A stretch of 13,951 nt of DNA. It comes from Ruminococcus flavefaciens. GTDB taxonomy: Bacteria; Bacillota; Clostridia; Oscillospirales; Ruminococcaceae. The notes under the pieces were generated by a model that did not search any database, was not told where the DNA came from, and saw nothing but the letters and a program-made list of their open reading frames with translations. A program made the position numbers and the translations under genes. The stretch is from assembly GCA_902796705.1 (NCBI GenBank), contig CADBQF010000078.1, forward strand, positions 1 through 13,951, read 5' to 3'. Below are positions 1-8,321 of this stretch, one piece after another (within the stretch, counting starts at the first letter, position 1; every line of letters begins with the position of its first letter).

Positions 1-1
1 A

Positions 2-154
2 ACGCCCTGCAAGGGGTGAATTCAAAAACAGTCCGGTGGACTGTTTTTGAAGAGGGGACGCTCTGCACGAGAGAGCGTCCCCTTTTACGCCCTGCAAACA
101 AGACCACCCTGCGGAATTATTCCGCACGCAGGGGTTATCACCCACTGCACCCCT
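2..154. repeat. Candidate dispersed extragenic repeat with several hairpins
   Basis: This short stretch is dense with inverted repeats. There is a perfect 14-bp stem at 21-34/38-51 with a GGT loop, an 11-bp stem at 54-64/72-82, and a nested stem at 107-110/130-133 enclosing 111-116/120-125. The 11-mer ACGCCCTGCAA occurs at 2-12 and again at 87-97, and AGGGGTG at 12-18 is matched by its complement CACCCCT at 148-154. Such hairpin-rich, non-coding blocks are typical of extragenic repeats in Clostridia. That it is dispersed in the genome is an inference; the left end may lie outside the window. A 112-codon open frame crosses these stems but has no supporting signals and is not called. Confidence 0.4.
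54..86 (+). terminator. Possible rightward intrinsic terminator
   Basis: An 11-bp GC-rich stem (GGGGACGCTCT at 54-64 pairing with 72-82, 7-nt loop) is followed directly by TTTT at 83-86. It could end a rightward gene lying left of the window. The T run is short and the hairpin may instead be part of the surrounding repeat. Confidence 0.35.
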
Positions 155-185
155 CGTCCGCTGCCGCTTGTGCAATTTGCCTCAA

Positions 186-330
186 AAGTTTTCAACACCT
201 GCCAACATCATATATGTTGAATATCCTGAAAGATATTCACTGTTATATTGGCTTTACAGCGTCAAAGTGCGTCCGCAGCGTGAAGTTTTCAACGTTCTTA
301 ACATCAAATGTTGAAAACTTTGTTGAAAAG
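186..330. repeat. Cluster of TTTTCAAC/GTTGAAAA octamers, non-coding
   Basis: Between the hairpin block and the operon terminator no gene is visible. The 11-mer AAGTTTTCAAC occurs at 186-196 and 283-293 and inverted at 310-320, the last two forming an 11-bp inverted repeat with a 16-nt spacer. A fourth octamer, GTTGAAAA, lies at 322-329. Two further small hairpins are present: 203-208/214-219 and 218-225/232-239. The function is unknown: a protein-binding site cluster, a small RNA or the remains of a repeat element are all possible. Confidence 0.35.
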
Positions 331-350
331 CCTCATCTTTCACCACGCAT

Positions 351-423
351 ATAAAAAGCGGCGGAACTCCCTGCTATTTGCCGATATACCGGCATTTCCG
401 GTGCAGAGATAACGTTCCGCCGC
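351..423 (-). terminator. Intrinsic terminator of the minus-strand operon
   Basis: A perfect 10-bp inverted repeat, GCGGCGGAAC at 358-367 and its complement at 414-423, is followed in the leftward direction by TTTTTAT (357-351). The 46-nt loop contains its own small stems (388-392/398-402 or 380-383/390-393), so the structure is a branched hairpin. It lies 54 nt after the stop codon of the last operon gene, which fits transcription ending here. Competing GGAAAA/TTTTCC mini-hairpins occupy 441-476 between the stop and the terminator. Confidence 0.65.
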
Positions 424-477
424 AAATGTTGTTTTATGTCGGAAAGTGCATTTTCCACAACGGAAAAGGCTTTTCCA

Positions 478-1488
478 TTATGCCACAAGTCCGGAGCGTT
501 CTATGCCCTCGGTGAAATATTTTTGCAGGAAAGCATACATCAGCAAAATGGGAGCTATCGAAACGAGACAGCCGGCTTCCTTCCACACTATCTGTTCCCT
601 GCTGCTTATATTTATGGTAGGATCGTTGAAGATACGCTGTTTCAGCTCTGTGTCGAGGTTTGTCAGCATCAGGGCGATCGTGCGTGTATTGGTGAAGAAA
701 GTCGTGCTTACGTAGTAGTCGTTCCAGTACCACACCACCGAGAACAGAAAGACCGTCAGGAACGACGAAGCCGCATTCGGCACCATAACTCTCACGAACG
801 TCATGAAAGGGCCGCAGCCGTCGATATATGCCGCATCTTCAAGTTCTTTCGGCAGTCCTTTGAAGAACTGTCTGAATATGAGTATCATAAGTCCTGAACG
901 TATGCCGTTCGCCGTCAGTGCCGGGAGATACATCGTCGCCATAGTATCTATAAGATTGACCGTATGATCTCCTATGCCGAAATATCTGAACAGCGAATAC
1001 AGCGGGAGCGATATCACCTGCACCGGCACGAGTATCTGCATGATGACGACTGCAAAAAGTATCGCCTTTCCCCGGAAGCTGAATCTTGCGAAGCCGTATC
1101 CTGTTACCGCACACGACATCACCTGCACGAACGAACAGCCGATATTCAGCACGAGCGTCGTTTTCAGCGTAGACCAGAGTTCCATAGCATCTATCGTCTC
1201 TTTGAGGATATCGAGCGTGTAATGGCGTGGTATCCACATTACCGTGGGATCGTTCATATCGTTCCTCTCACGGAAAGTGCAGCTTATCATATAAAGCAGC
1301 GGATACATTATGACGAATCCGAGTCCCAGCAGTATGACTGTCCTGAAAAACGGCCACACCTTATCGGAAACGGCTTTGCGGTGCAGATAGGATATCTCCT
1401 CCTTTGTCATTTTTTCCATATGCTGCTTTCTCATCTGCCGTTTGGAGAGTTTTTCCTGCGAGCCGGCAGCCGTGGTATTATCTGACAC
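478..1488 (-). CDS. Carbohydrate ABC transporter permease, MalG-like (second pair)
   Basis: A 336-residue inner-membrane subunit of a CUT1-family sugar importer, type MalG. The first membrane segment is about residues 47-70. The cytoplasmic EAA loop that docks the ATPase is visible as ELEDAAYIDGCG, residues 215-226, with conserved Gly224 and Pro237. The C-terminus (GIERSGLVA) resembles MalG ends. The start is GTG at 1488, with AAGGAGGTG about 8 nt upstream. An N-terminal extension of ~45 mostly charged residues makes it longer than the usual ~280. The preceding permease gene ends 17 nt upstream. It is the last gene before the terminator. No ATPase follows, so a shared MsmX/MsmK-type ATPase is inferred. 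The substrate cannot be read from sequence beyond the sugar class. Confidence 0.95.
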   Translation of the reverse strand: MSDNTTAAGSQEKLSKRQMRKQHMEKMTKEEISYLHRKAVSDKVWPFFRTVILLGLGFVIMYPLLYMISCTFRERNDMNDPTVMWIPRHYTLDILKETIDAMELWSTLKTTLVLNIGCSFVQVMSCAVTGYGFARFSFRGKAILFAVVIMQILVPVQVISLPLYSLFRYFGIGDHTVNLIDTMATMYLPALTANGIRSGLMILIFRQFFKGLPKELEDAAYIDGCGPFMTFVRVMVPNAASSFLTVFLFSVVWYWNDYYVSTTFFTNTRTIALMLTNLDTELKQRIFNDPTINISSREQIVWKEAGCLVSIAPILLMYAFLQKYFTEGIERSGLVA

Positions 1489-1505
1489 TTTATCCGCACC
1501 TCCTT

Positions 1506-2426
1506 TTATTCTACCTCATAGTAGATGAATTTGTTCACGATGAGCGTGATGATGCCGACGGCGGCGAGGACTATTCCGAAGTATATCCATGCCATAGCCG
1601 AAGCCTCACCGAAAGACCACTGGTTCTTCATATCGCCTATCCTCTCCATGACCTTGTTCATCGGACTTGTGAACGAATCTATCACGGTGAATATGATATT
1701 AGCCAGTATGAAAGGGCTTACATAGGGGAATGTTATCTTCCAGAAATACTCCCACGAAGTCGCTCCCTCCATCTGAGCGGCTTCCTTTGCCGAGGGAGGG
1801 ATATTCTGCAAAGCCGCAAGGAACAGGAGTATCTGTATGCCGCTGCTCCAGACGATGCCGAAAATGCTGTCCGCTATGGCGGATATCATCGAGTTCATGT
1901 TCTCGCTCAGTCCGTATATGCCGAGGAACTGCATGAGTTCGCCCACGAGGTCGGTCGAGAACATCGTCGAGAACTGTGCCGCACCTGTATTTCCGGTAGA
2001 GTTCATATCTCCGCTGATTATCTTGAATACCGGGCCTGTCGCAATGATGACCGGCAGGAAGAATATCGCCCTTGCAAGGACTCTTCCCCTGAACTTCTGG
2101 TTGAGTATGACAGCGATGAAGAGCGAGAAGATTATGATGAGCGGAGTTTTCCACAGAGTCTCCGTGAGCGTCTTTCCGAGGTATTCGGTATATTTCGGAT
2201 CTTCCGTCAGAACGTACTCGAAATTTTTCAGTCCCACCCATTCAAGGGGCATACTTCCCTTTTCGATAGTGACTTTATTGAACGAGAAGATGAACGACCT
2301 CACGAGCGGAATCAGAAAGAATATGACCGTTCCGACGAGCCAGATCCCGATAAAGCCGTAGCCGTACAGAGCCTTTTTCCGCTGATACGATATCCCGGAG
2401 CGTCCTGCTTTTTCCTTGTCTTTCAT
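1506..2426 (-). CDS. Sugar ABC transporter permease, MalF/UgpA-like (second pair)
   Basis: A 306-residue CUT1 membrane permease of the MalF/UgpA type, the presumed heterodimer partner of the MalG-like protein encoded 17 nt downstream. The first membrane segment is residues ~22-46. The EAA loop reads SAKEAAQMEGATSWEYFW (212-229), with E215-A216-A217, Gly221 and Pro234 in the expected places. A short stretch at ~140-180 between membrane segments forms a larger extracytoplasmic loop. Its ATG overlaps the stop of the DUF5696 gene (TGATG), and AAAGGAGG lies about 13 nt upstream inside that gene, so the two are probably translationally coupled. This coupling suggests that the second permease pair serves the DUF5696 module. 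The family call is firm; the substrate is unknown. Confidence 0.95.
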   Translation of the reverse strand: MKDKEKAGRSGISYQRKKALYGYGFIGIWLVGTVIFFLIPLVRSFIFSFNKVTIEKGSMPLEWVGLKNFEYVLTEDPKYTEYLGKTLTETLWKTPLIIIFSLFIAVILNQKFRGRVLARAIFFLPVIIATGPVFKIISGDMNSTGNTGAAQFSTMFSTDLVGELMQFLGIYGLSENMNSMISAIADSIFGIVWSSGIQILLFLAALQNIPPSAKEAAQMEGATSWEYFWKITFPYVSPFILANIIFTVIDSFTSPMNKVMERIGDMKNQWSFGEASAMAWIYFGIVLAAVGIITLIVNKFIYYEVE

Positions 2427-5290
2427 CAGAATCTTATGCCTCCTTTCTCGGTATACTCTGAAAGCATTATGAGCTGACCGTCCACATCGATAGTTTTTTC
2501 CTCAAGATCGACGGTAACGACCGTTCCGTCCGAATATTCTGCCGTTATGAGCTGACCGTCGTTCTCCGTCCTGTATGAAGTGATAGTACAGCCGCTTACT
2601 TTGCCGAGGACGGGCTTCATGAGATCATACTCCGCAGCGGCGGTATCAGTCCAGTTCTTGTAATTGGCGTAATAGAGGACATCGTACTCCGTGTCCTTGA
2701 GAATGCTCGTATCTTCGTAGATCATATCGTAAGAGAGACAGCTTCCGGAAGCCGCCGCCATGAGAAGCAGAGTCTCCGAATCGGCATCTGCATTGATAGG
2801 CGTTGAAGAATACGGTATAACGCCGTGCATGACTATCTGATAGAACGGTATATCCTCATCGAATATATCGAACCGGCTCGATGTGAGCGGCACGTTCGTT
2901 ATATGCTCTACATACGGGAAAACATAGGCATTTGCACTGTCAGCGAGTATGCCGTCCGGGAGCTTGTCCGCAAGAGAGCCGCAGCAGCCGGTGAGGATAT
3001 TCTTCGCCCTGAAGCGTGATATGCCCTTTTTGCCGTAATCTCCGTAAAGCGTGGAGGTCAGGTCGCCCAAGGCTATGCCGTCAAGACCTGCCTTTGAGTA
3101 ATTCTTCCCCGCATCGGAGAATACCTCGCTGAAATGCGACGGCGACAGGAGCGACATATTCTTCTTGAATCCGTCCGGAATTCCGTATGCCCTGTCGTAG
3201 CTGACTATCCTTGAATAAGAGCCGGATATCCTCACCGACGTATCAGTGAACGAATAGAAGCCGTTGCCGGAATAGAAAGTCCTGTTGTCCGACGACGGAT
3301 AGAAGCTGTAGCCGCTATCGTCGAGGAATGCCCGGAGATCTCTCATGCCGCTTTTTCCGCCGAGTTTGCCGGAGGGCTTCGCATCGGTGTCTATCTTGTT
3401 GTTTATGCCGTCATTCGTCCAGTTATTGTACGACACGACGATATCATCGACACCGTTTTCTTTAAGGCGTGAAAGTATCGTCTTAGCCTGAGAAAATCCG
3501 GTGACTGACTGTTTTACAGTGACCGGTATGCCGAGGACAGGCTTTTTCTTCTGAGCTCCGCCGTAGAGATCGACATACATGGGAGCTTTTCCTGCCTGAG
3601 CCTTTACCTCAACGCCGGCATCTTCGGTGAGATACTGCCTGTAGCGTGCGGCAATATCGGTAAAGTCAGCATCTTTCTTTGATATGGGATAATAGAGAAG
3701 CTCCACATCGCCGGACTTTATCTTTCCGCTCTCGAATGTGGTGAATTCCTCGTTGCTGCCCGACATATAGAAAGTATCCGTCCCACGCAGCACGAAAGTG
3801 AAGCTGCACAGATTGTACCGGCTGTTCGACTGCTTCGAGACTTTAGCCGAGAGGAAAGCATTCGCATCGCCCTCCGAAGCGACGACGAGCATCGCATTGT
3901 CTTTCTTGACTATACCGTATACCGGCATATATATCTGCTCCGTGACAGCTCCCCTGCTTGTGGGAACAGCCGTCACATCAGCACCGTAAACACGCTGATT
4001 GTAGGCATTTGCCTGCATCGTCCTGTTGTTGTTGAAGCGTATCAAAGCACCGCTTCCGTCGGGAATGACGAAATATCCCTCCTCCTCATCGGAAGCCGCA
4101 CCCATGCTGCCGAGGAGCGTTATCTCCGTGGCGGTATTCGCCTTATTGCTCTCCTGTATCTGCGAGACATCGAGTCTTGCCTTCATGTGGTCGCCGTCGA
4201 GGGTATATTCGACAGGAAATCTGAACCCTGCGTTTTTATAATCATACTCCACCCTGACACCGCCGCTTATGTCGGAGACTCTGCATTCGCAGTCGTCAGC
4301 TCTGCCCGAACGCACTACATTATTATTTGAGCGGTTGAGCGGAACGCCGTACCTGAGTACGCTCGACGAGAGTATCTCCTCTGCTATGAGCGGAGTCGCC
4401 GTCGTATCCTGGGAAGCACCGGGCGGCGAAGACCACCATGTATATCCTGTCTCCCTGTTCTTTATGCCGAGAACGGCAGTCCTGTCGTCAACGAGCAGGT
4501 CGAACATATCATTCGAGGCGGCAGTCCGGAAAGTTCCGAAGTAGTGCTTTTTATCGGCTGAGAGCCATGCCCTGCCGTCATTTTCATCATTTTTGAAAAC
4601 GGCTGTCTTTCCGAGAGAGACATCGTTCTCCGTGCCGCTGTACCTGTACGAAGCCTGAACTTTTTTAAGGTCACGGCTCATGATATCGAGAGTCTTTCCG
4701 CCGTCCGTGAGGAAAACGCACGGATCGTCGAGCGACGAGACTATCTCACGGAGTTTCAGAACTTTTTTCGTGTCCTTGTCGGTCGTGATGATATAACGCT
4801 TTGCATCACTGATATAAATTTTCTCATCGCCGGAGGAAGAACCGCTCTTGAACGAAGCTATGGCAGTACCGCTTTTCCGGTCAACAGCCACAAGCTCTCC
4901 GGCTTTTTTAAGTTCGTCTATCTTATCCGCAAGAGCCTCCTGCTCCGGGGTATAGTCAGACTTTTTCTGAGGTTTTCCGCCTGCTTCCTCCCACAGAGCG
5001 TCGTCGAAGTCCTTATCTTTATAATAAATATCCAGACCTTCCGCAGAGCCTATCTTCACGAGGTACTTCTCCGCATCTGCGGCAGAGAGGGATATTTTCT
5101 CCTGAGATTCGCTCCTCTTTGCCCTTTCTGAGGAAGAGCCTTCTTCTTCCTCCGCCTCCGCAGCGGCAGTCTCCGCAGCTTCCTCTGTTATGAGCCTGTC
5201 TTCATCATTTTCAGCATATATAGTCCCTGCCGACGAGAGCGACGACACGGCGGCGATACACACCAGCGTCCTAAAAATACCTTTTCTCAT
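2426..5290 (-). CDS. DUF5696 domain-containing secreted protein, possible glycan-active enzyme
   Basis: A 954-residue exported protein. Residues 1-26 form a Sec signal peptide (probable cleavage IYA|EN) without a lipobox. Residues ~29-66 are an acidic Glu/Ala/Ser-rich linker. Residues ~240-560 look mostly beta-stranded and include the DUF5696-like motif GYFVIPDGSGALIRFNN (405-421). Residues ~570-870 alternate strand and helix like a TIM barrel (TILSRLKENGVDDIVVSYNNW, a DGIALGDL strand end at 737-744, then YGDY 749-752, and FYQIVMHGVIPY 816-827). The tail, ~895-954, is a small beta domain. The start is ATG with AAGGTGA upstream, 10 nt after the YIP1 gene. DUF5696 has no established function that I know of; proteins of this kind occur in Firmicutes sugar-transporter loci. 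A glycoside-hydrolase-like role is inferred from fold pattern and context only. Confidence 0.85.
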   Translation of the reverse strand: MRKGIFRTLVCIAAVSSLSSAGTIYAENDEDRLITEEAAETAAAEAEEEEGSSSERAKRSESQEKISLSAADAEKYLVKIGSAEGLDIYYKDKDFDDALWEEAGGKPQKKSDYTPEQEALADKIDELKKAGELVAVDRKSGTAIASFKSGSSSGDEKIYISDAKRYIITTDKDTKKVLKLREIVSSLDDPCVFLTDGGKTLDIMSRDLKKVQASYRYSGTENDVSLGKTAVFKNDENDGRAWLSADKKHYFGTFRTAASNDMFDLLVDDRTAVLGIKNRETGYTWWSSPPGASQDTTATPLIAEEILSSSVLRYGVPLNRSNNNVVRSGRADDCECRVSDISGGVRVEYDYKNAGFRFPVEYTLDGDHMKARLDVSQIQESNKANTATEITLLGSMGAASDEEEGYFVIPDGSGALIRFNNNRTMQANAYNQRVYGADVTAVPTSRGAVTEQIYMPVYGIVKKDNAMLVVASEGDANAFLSAKVSKQSNSRYNLCSFTFVLRGTDTFYMSGSNEEFTTFESGKIKSGDVELLYYPISKKDADFTDIAARYRQYLTEDAGVEVKAQAGKAPMYVDLYGGAQKKKPVLGIPVTVKQSVTGFSQAKTILSRLKENGVDDIVVSYNNWTNDGINNKIDTDAKPSGKLGGKSGMRDLRAFLDDSGYSFYPSSDNRTFYSGNGFYSFTDTSVRISGSYSRIVSYDRAYGIPDGFKKNMSLLSPSHFSEVFSDAGKNYSKAGLDGIALGDLTSTLYGDYGKKGISRFRAKNILTGCCGSLADKLPDGILADSANAYVFPYVEHITNVPLTSSRFDIFDEDIPFYQIVMHGVIPYSSTPINADADSETLLLMAAASGSCLSYDMIYEDTSILKDTEYDVLYYANYKNWTDTAAAEYDLMKPVLGKVSGCTITSYRTENDGQLITAEYSDGTVVTVDLEEKTIDVDGQLIMLSEYTEKGGIRF

Positions 5291-5300
5291 GCGATCACCT

Positions 5301-5930
5301 TCAGACCATTATCCTGTACGAGATCTCGGTATACAGCGTCGATAAGAATATATACACCTGCTGCACCAGCGACATGAAAAGCACCATGAGGAAAAGCATT
5401 ATCATCATAGCCGCTATCGTCAGAACTATGGCGAACACCGTCTTTCCGAACGAATACTGATGCACCGACTTTATCGCTGAGAACAGCAGTATCACCGTCC
5501 ACAGCGTACCTATGACCTCTATCGCCTGCATGAAGACGAATTCGTCACGTATGAGTACGTGCGAGAGCAGGACGTTTATGAATATCTGTGCGATGTACGG
5601 CACAAGGGCATATGCACTGTATATGCAGATGTTCCTCATCGTGCCTTCTCCGTCAAGGAGCGTACAAACCGACCAGTTCCCCACCGTCCATGCGGCAAAA
5701 AGCACGAAGCTCTCCACTATGAACGGCACGATGTTGAAAGTCTTGTCATACGGCACATAGAACTGAAAGCCGTACAGCCTGTTATAAGCCACTCTCGCAA
5801 AGAAGAGCATCAGAACTATGACAAAAGCTATCCTGAGCGAGCCGGACTTTTTCCAACGCATATCCTCAAAACCCTCTGCCGGGTGCATGACAGCGTGTTT
5901 CACCCAGCCGCCCTGAGTCAGATCCATCAT
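5301..5930 (-). CDS. YIP1 family integral membrane protein
   Basis: A 209-residue polytopic membrane protein with about five hydrophobic segments (~31-50, 66-90, 101-125, 132-155, 164-190). The N-terminus [16 protein letters not shown] (16-31) and the LLDGEGT turn (91-97) after the second helix are typical of bacterial YIP1-domain proteins. Their biochemical role is not established; eukaryotic relatives act in membrane trafficking. The first ATG overlaps the stop of the NHL gene by four bases (ATGA), and a second ATG follows directly, so the start may be one codon later. AAAGGAG lies ~11 nt upstream. Tight coupling to the NHL-TPR gene before and the DUF5696 gene 10 nt after suggests a membrane partner for those two. 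Confidence 0.88.
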   Translation of the reverse strand: MMDLTQGGWVKHAVMHPAEGFEDMRWKKSGSLRIAFVIVLMLFFARVAYNRLYGFQFYVPYDKTFNIVPFIVESFVLFAAWTVGNWSVCTLLDGEGTMRNICIYSAYALVPYIAQIFINVLLSHVLIRDEFVFMQAIEVIGTLWTVILLFSAIKSVHQYSFGKTVFAIVLTIAAMMIMLFLMVLFMSLVQQVYIFLSTLYTEISYRIMV

Positions 5931-7408
5931 TGCTGTGAACTCTCCTTTCTCCTGTGTTTTCTTCTTCCGGAGATAAAAATGCAGACTGCTGCGATGACGG
6001 CAGCACCCGCCGCTATCTTGCCGAAGTTCTTTTTGAGGAACTGTCTGCGGTATCCCTCGAAAGCCTTGTCGTATATCTTCTTGTCGTAAGCAAGCTTTGC
6101 GTACTTCATCGAACCCTCATAATCGCCTGCATTATAGAGAGCGGAAGCCACGCCGACGTAAGCACGCCTGTAATTTCCGTCACGCTTCAGGACCTCATAC
6201 CACGGATCGAGTGCGAGGTCATAGTAGCCGTCGTTATAGAGCGAAACGGCGTGATGCACTATCTCACCGAACGATGTCTCGGTGAATATCGTCACTGTAT
6301 TCTTCTGCGAATCGAGGACGTACAGCTTGTGGTCATACGATTCAAGAGCGGCGGCGTGGTCGAATCCGCCCACCTGCTTTGCCCTTGCACCGGTTATGAA
6401 CAGCAGTTCGCAGTCCTCATCGTACTGGAAGACACGTCCCGTCGTAAAGTCGAGGACATTTATGTTCCCGTCCTCCGAAACGTCTATATCGCATATCGAA
6501 GGCCGCATGACTTTGTTCTGTGCCGTGTCGTACATGGGAGTATAATCACCGAAGGCAAGCTCATAGTTTGCGAAAATATTCTTGCCTGCGGCGTTGAGTT
6601 TTTTCACTGTATCCGTCTGCTGAGTAGCCGAAGCCGTACAGGTGAAAATGAAATCTCCGTCTATATCGAAGCTCGTTATGCCGGTCGGGACGTTCCTTGC
6701 ACGCCTTGCCTTTTTCTTCTCCGACATGAAGAGGTTCTTTATATAATTGCCTGCTATCTCGGCAGTAGGCTCTACACGGTTAGCACCGTAGAATCCGGTA
6801 AAAGTCCCGTCCGGAGCGAACATAGCCGCACCCGTCGTTATATTCATGAGGACGACATACACGTTCCCTGCCTTGTCAGCGATGACCTTTTCCGGGAGGA
6901 AAGTCCTCTTCTGGTCGTAAACTTCCGAATCGGGCTTTGTTATCTCCGAGATGACATTGCCGTCGTGGTCAGAGACAAGCACCCTTGAATTCTTGCTGTC
7001 GGCAATATAGATAAAGTCATTCTCCGCCGAGACGAACACGCCTTTTGGAGCTGAGAGCGTCGTCACCGAGCCGTCAGGCATGGTGAACCTGTCGTATACT
7101 TTTATATCCTTTTCAAAACTGCTGTCTGCGGCAACGATGCGGTCATTTCCCGTATCGGCTATATAGAATATGCCGTTGTGGTCGCAGAAGATATCGCCCG
7201 GCGTTGAAAAGCTCCCCACACCGAGGTCGATGCCTGAAACGGTATGGTCTGCGATATATCCCGCCTGCGACGGTATAGCCTCTCCCCAGCGGTCATAGTT
7301 GTACACCTCATACGGCTCGCCTGCATGAGCAGATGAAGCTATAGCGGCACAGCCGATGAGAGCCGCCGTGACTGCGAGCGTCATGAGCCTTTTTCCGACT
7401 TTTTCCAC
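5927..7408 (-). CDS. NHL-repeat beta-propeller/TPR protein with C-terminal membrane anchor
   Basis: A 493-residue exported protein. After a basic start and hydrophobic core (signal peptide to about A29), residues ~60-375 form NHL-type propeller blades, clearest at 67-93 ([20 protein letters not shown]) and 119-147 (APKGVFVS...[12 protein letters not shown]). Residues ~380-450 look like TPR helices ([38 protein letters not shown]). Residues ~464-480 are a membrane helix, followed by a basic tail (RRKHRRKE) that puts the C-terminus inside and the propeller outside. Start choice: GTG at 7408 has AGAAAGG nine bases upstream, whereas an in-frame TTG at 7417 abuts that site and the ATG at 7384 would remove the signal's basic residues. 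LIGC (17-20) also resembles a lipobox. The role is probably protein or glycan binding and scaffolding; enzymatic activity is not evident. Confidence 0.88.
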   Translation of the reverse strand: MEKVGKRLMTLAVTAALIGCAAIASSAHAGEPYEVYNYDRWGEAIPSQAGYIADHTVSGIDLGVGSFSTPGDIFCDHNGIFYIADTGNDRIVAADSSFEKDIKVYDRFTMPDGSVTTLSAPKGVFVSAENDFIYIADSKNSRVLVSDHDGNVISEITKPDSEVYDQKRTFLPEKVIADKAGNVYVVLMNITTGAAMFAPDGTFTGFYGANRVEPTAEIAGNYIKNLFMSEKKKARRARNVPTGITSFDIDGDFIFTCTASATQQTDTVKKLNAAGKNIFANYELAFGDYTPMYDTAQNKVMRPSICDIDVSEDGNINVLDFTTGRVFQYDEDCELLFITGARAKQVGGFDHAAALESYDHKLYVLDSQKNTVTIFTETSFGEIVHHAVSLYNDGYYDLALDPWYEVLKRDGNYRRAYVGVASALYNAGDYEGSMKYAKLAYDKKIYDKAFEGYRRQFLKKNFGKIAAGAAVIAAVCIFISGRRKHRRKESSQQ

Positions 7409-7432
7409 CTGTACCAACCTTTCTGCGAGTTC

Positions 7433-8311
7433 CTATTCCTTGATGCCCGAATGAGCCATAGTCTCGATGACCTGACGCTGTGCGAGCATGAATATCACTA
7501 TCGGCGGCACGAGCATGAACACAGCCGCCGCCATAGCGACTCCGGCTCTTGCAAGTCCGGCAGAAGCCGCCTGCGAAACGACTGTCGGGAGCGTCTTGTA
7601 CTGCTCCTGAAAGACTACCGAGCCTGCCTGAATGTTCCACGCCGCCTGGAATGCAAATATTATGAGCGTCATGAGAGCCGGCTTCTGGTTAGGCATGACT
7701 ATCTGCCAGCATATCCGGAAAAGCCCTGCTCCGTCAACTTTTGCGGCTTCTATCATTGAATCCGGCACCTGACCGATAGACTGCCTCATGAGGAACAGTC
7801 CCATAGGCGAAGCGATCGCCGGGAAGATAAGTGCCGCATACGTATCTATCATGTGAAGTTTAGCCATTACGATATACTGCATGATGTAAATGACATTGCT
7901 CTGATAGAGGAGCGATATGACGATGATGCCGTTTATCACCCTGCTTCCGGGGAAACGGCACTTCGCCAGCACGAATGCCGCCATAGACGAGAAGACGCAC
8001 TGTGCCGCCGTCACCGTCACCGTCACGAAAAGGCTGTTGAACACATACCTCGAAAACGGAACTCTGTTCTGGTGAAGCACCGAGAACATCTCCCTGAAAT
8101 TATCGAGCGTCGGGCGTATGGCATACATCTTCGGAGGGAAGATGAAAAGCTCCTCCACCGGCTTTATCGACATTATCACCGTGAGGTATATCGGCATCAG
8201 CATAAAAAGTCCGAGCAGCGTGAGAAAGATGAATATAGCGGCAGTTCCGCCGATTTTCCTGCCAGCCTGCCTGTTTGAGGCTCTCAGCCTTGCAGTGTTG
8301 ACCTGTGCCAT
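7433..8311 (-). CDS. Carbohydrate ABC transporter permease, MalG-like (first pair)
   Basis: A 292-residue CUT1 permease of the MalG type, of normal family length. The first membrane segment is ~24-47. The EAA loop is SMIEAAKVDGAGLFRICW (185-202), with E188-A189-A190, Gly194 and Pro207. The start is ATG with AGGAGGGAG six bases upstream. The gene begins 10 nt after its MalF-like partner ends and stops 24 nt before the NHL gene. It differs clearly from the MalG-like protein at the operon end (different length, N-terminus and C-terminus), so the two pairs are paralogous transporters rather than a recent duplication. Confidence 0.95.
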   Translation of the reverse strand: MAQVNTARLRASNRQAGRKIGGTAAIFIFLTLLGLFMLMPIYLTVIMSIKPVEELFIFPPKMYAIRPTLDNFREMFSVLHQNRVPFSRYVFNSLFVTVTVTAAQCVFSSMAAFVLAKCRFPGSRVINGIIVISLLYQSNVIYIMQYIVMAKLHMIDTYAALIFPAIASPMGLFLMRQSIGQVPDSMIEAAKVDGAGLFRICWQIVMPNQKPALMTLIIFAFQAAWNIQAGSVVFQEQYKTLPTVVSQAASAGLARAGVAMAAAVFMLVPPIVIFMLAQRQVIETMAHSGIKE

Positions 8312-8321
8312 TTTCTCCCTC

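Noticed and set aside
186..330. Possible CRISPR array from the repeated TTTTCAAC motifs
   Set aside because: Repeats are only 8-11 bp, occur in both orientations and have irregular spacing; no cas genes.
16..354. Rightward 112-codon open frame at the left edge
   Set aside because: It runs through perfect hairpins and repeat motifs, has no good ribosome site and no protein-like features.
451..459. TTTTCCACA resembling a DnaA box
   Set aside because: A single variant site after an operon stop, part of competing TTTTCC/GGAAAA mini-hairpins, with no origin context.
1404..2477. Long rightward open frame (357 codons) over the second permease pair, and similar long frames antisense to other operon genes
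   Set aside because: They are antisense to well-supported permease and enzyme genes, have Arg/His/Tyr/Glu-rich compositions typical of shadow frames, lack ribosome sites, and match no family I recognise.
478..8311. Recent tandem duplication of the permease pair
   Set aside because: The two MalF-like and two MalG-like proteins differ in length, N-termini and most visible sequence, sharing only family motifs such as the EAA loop.
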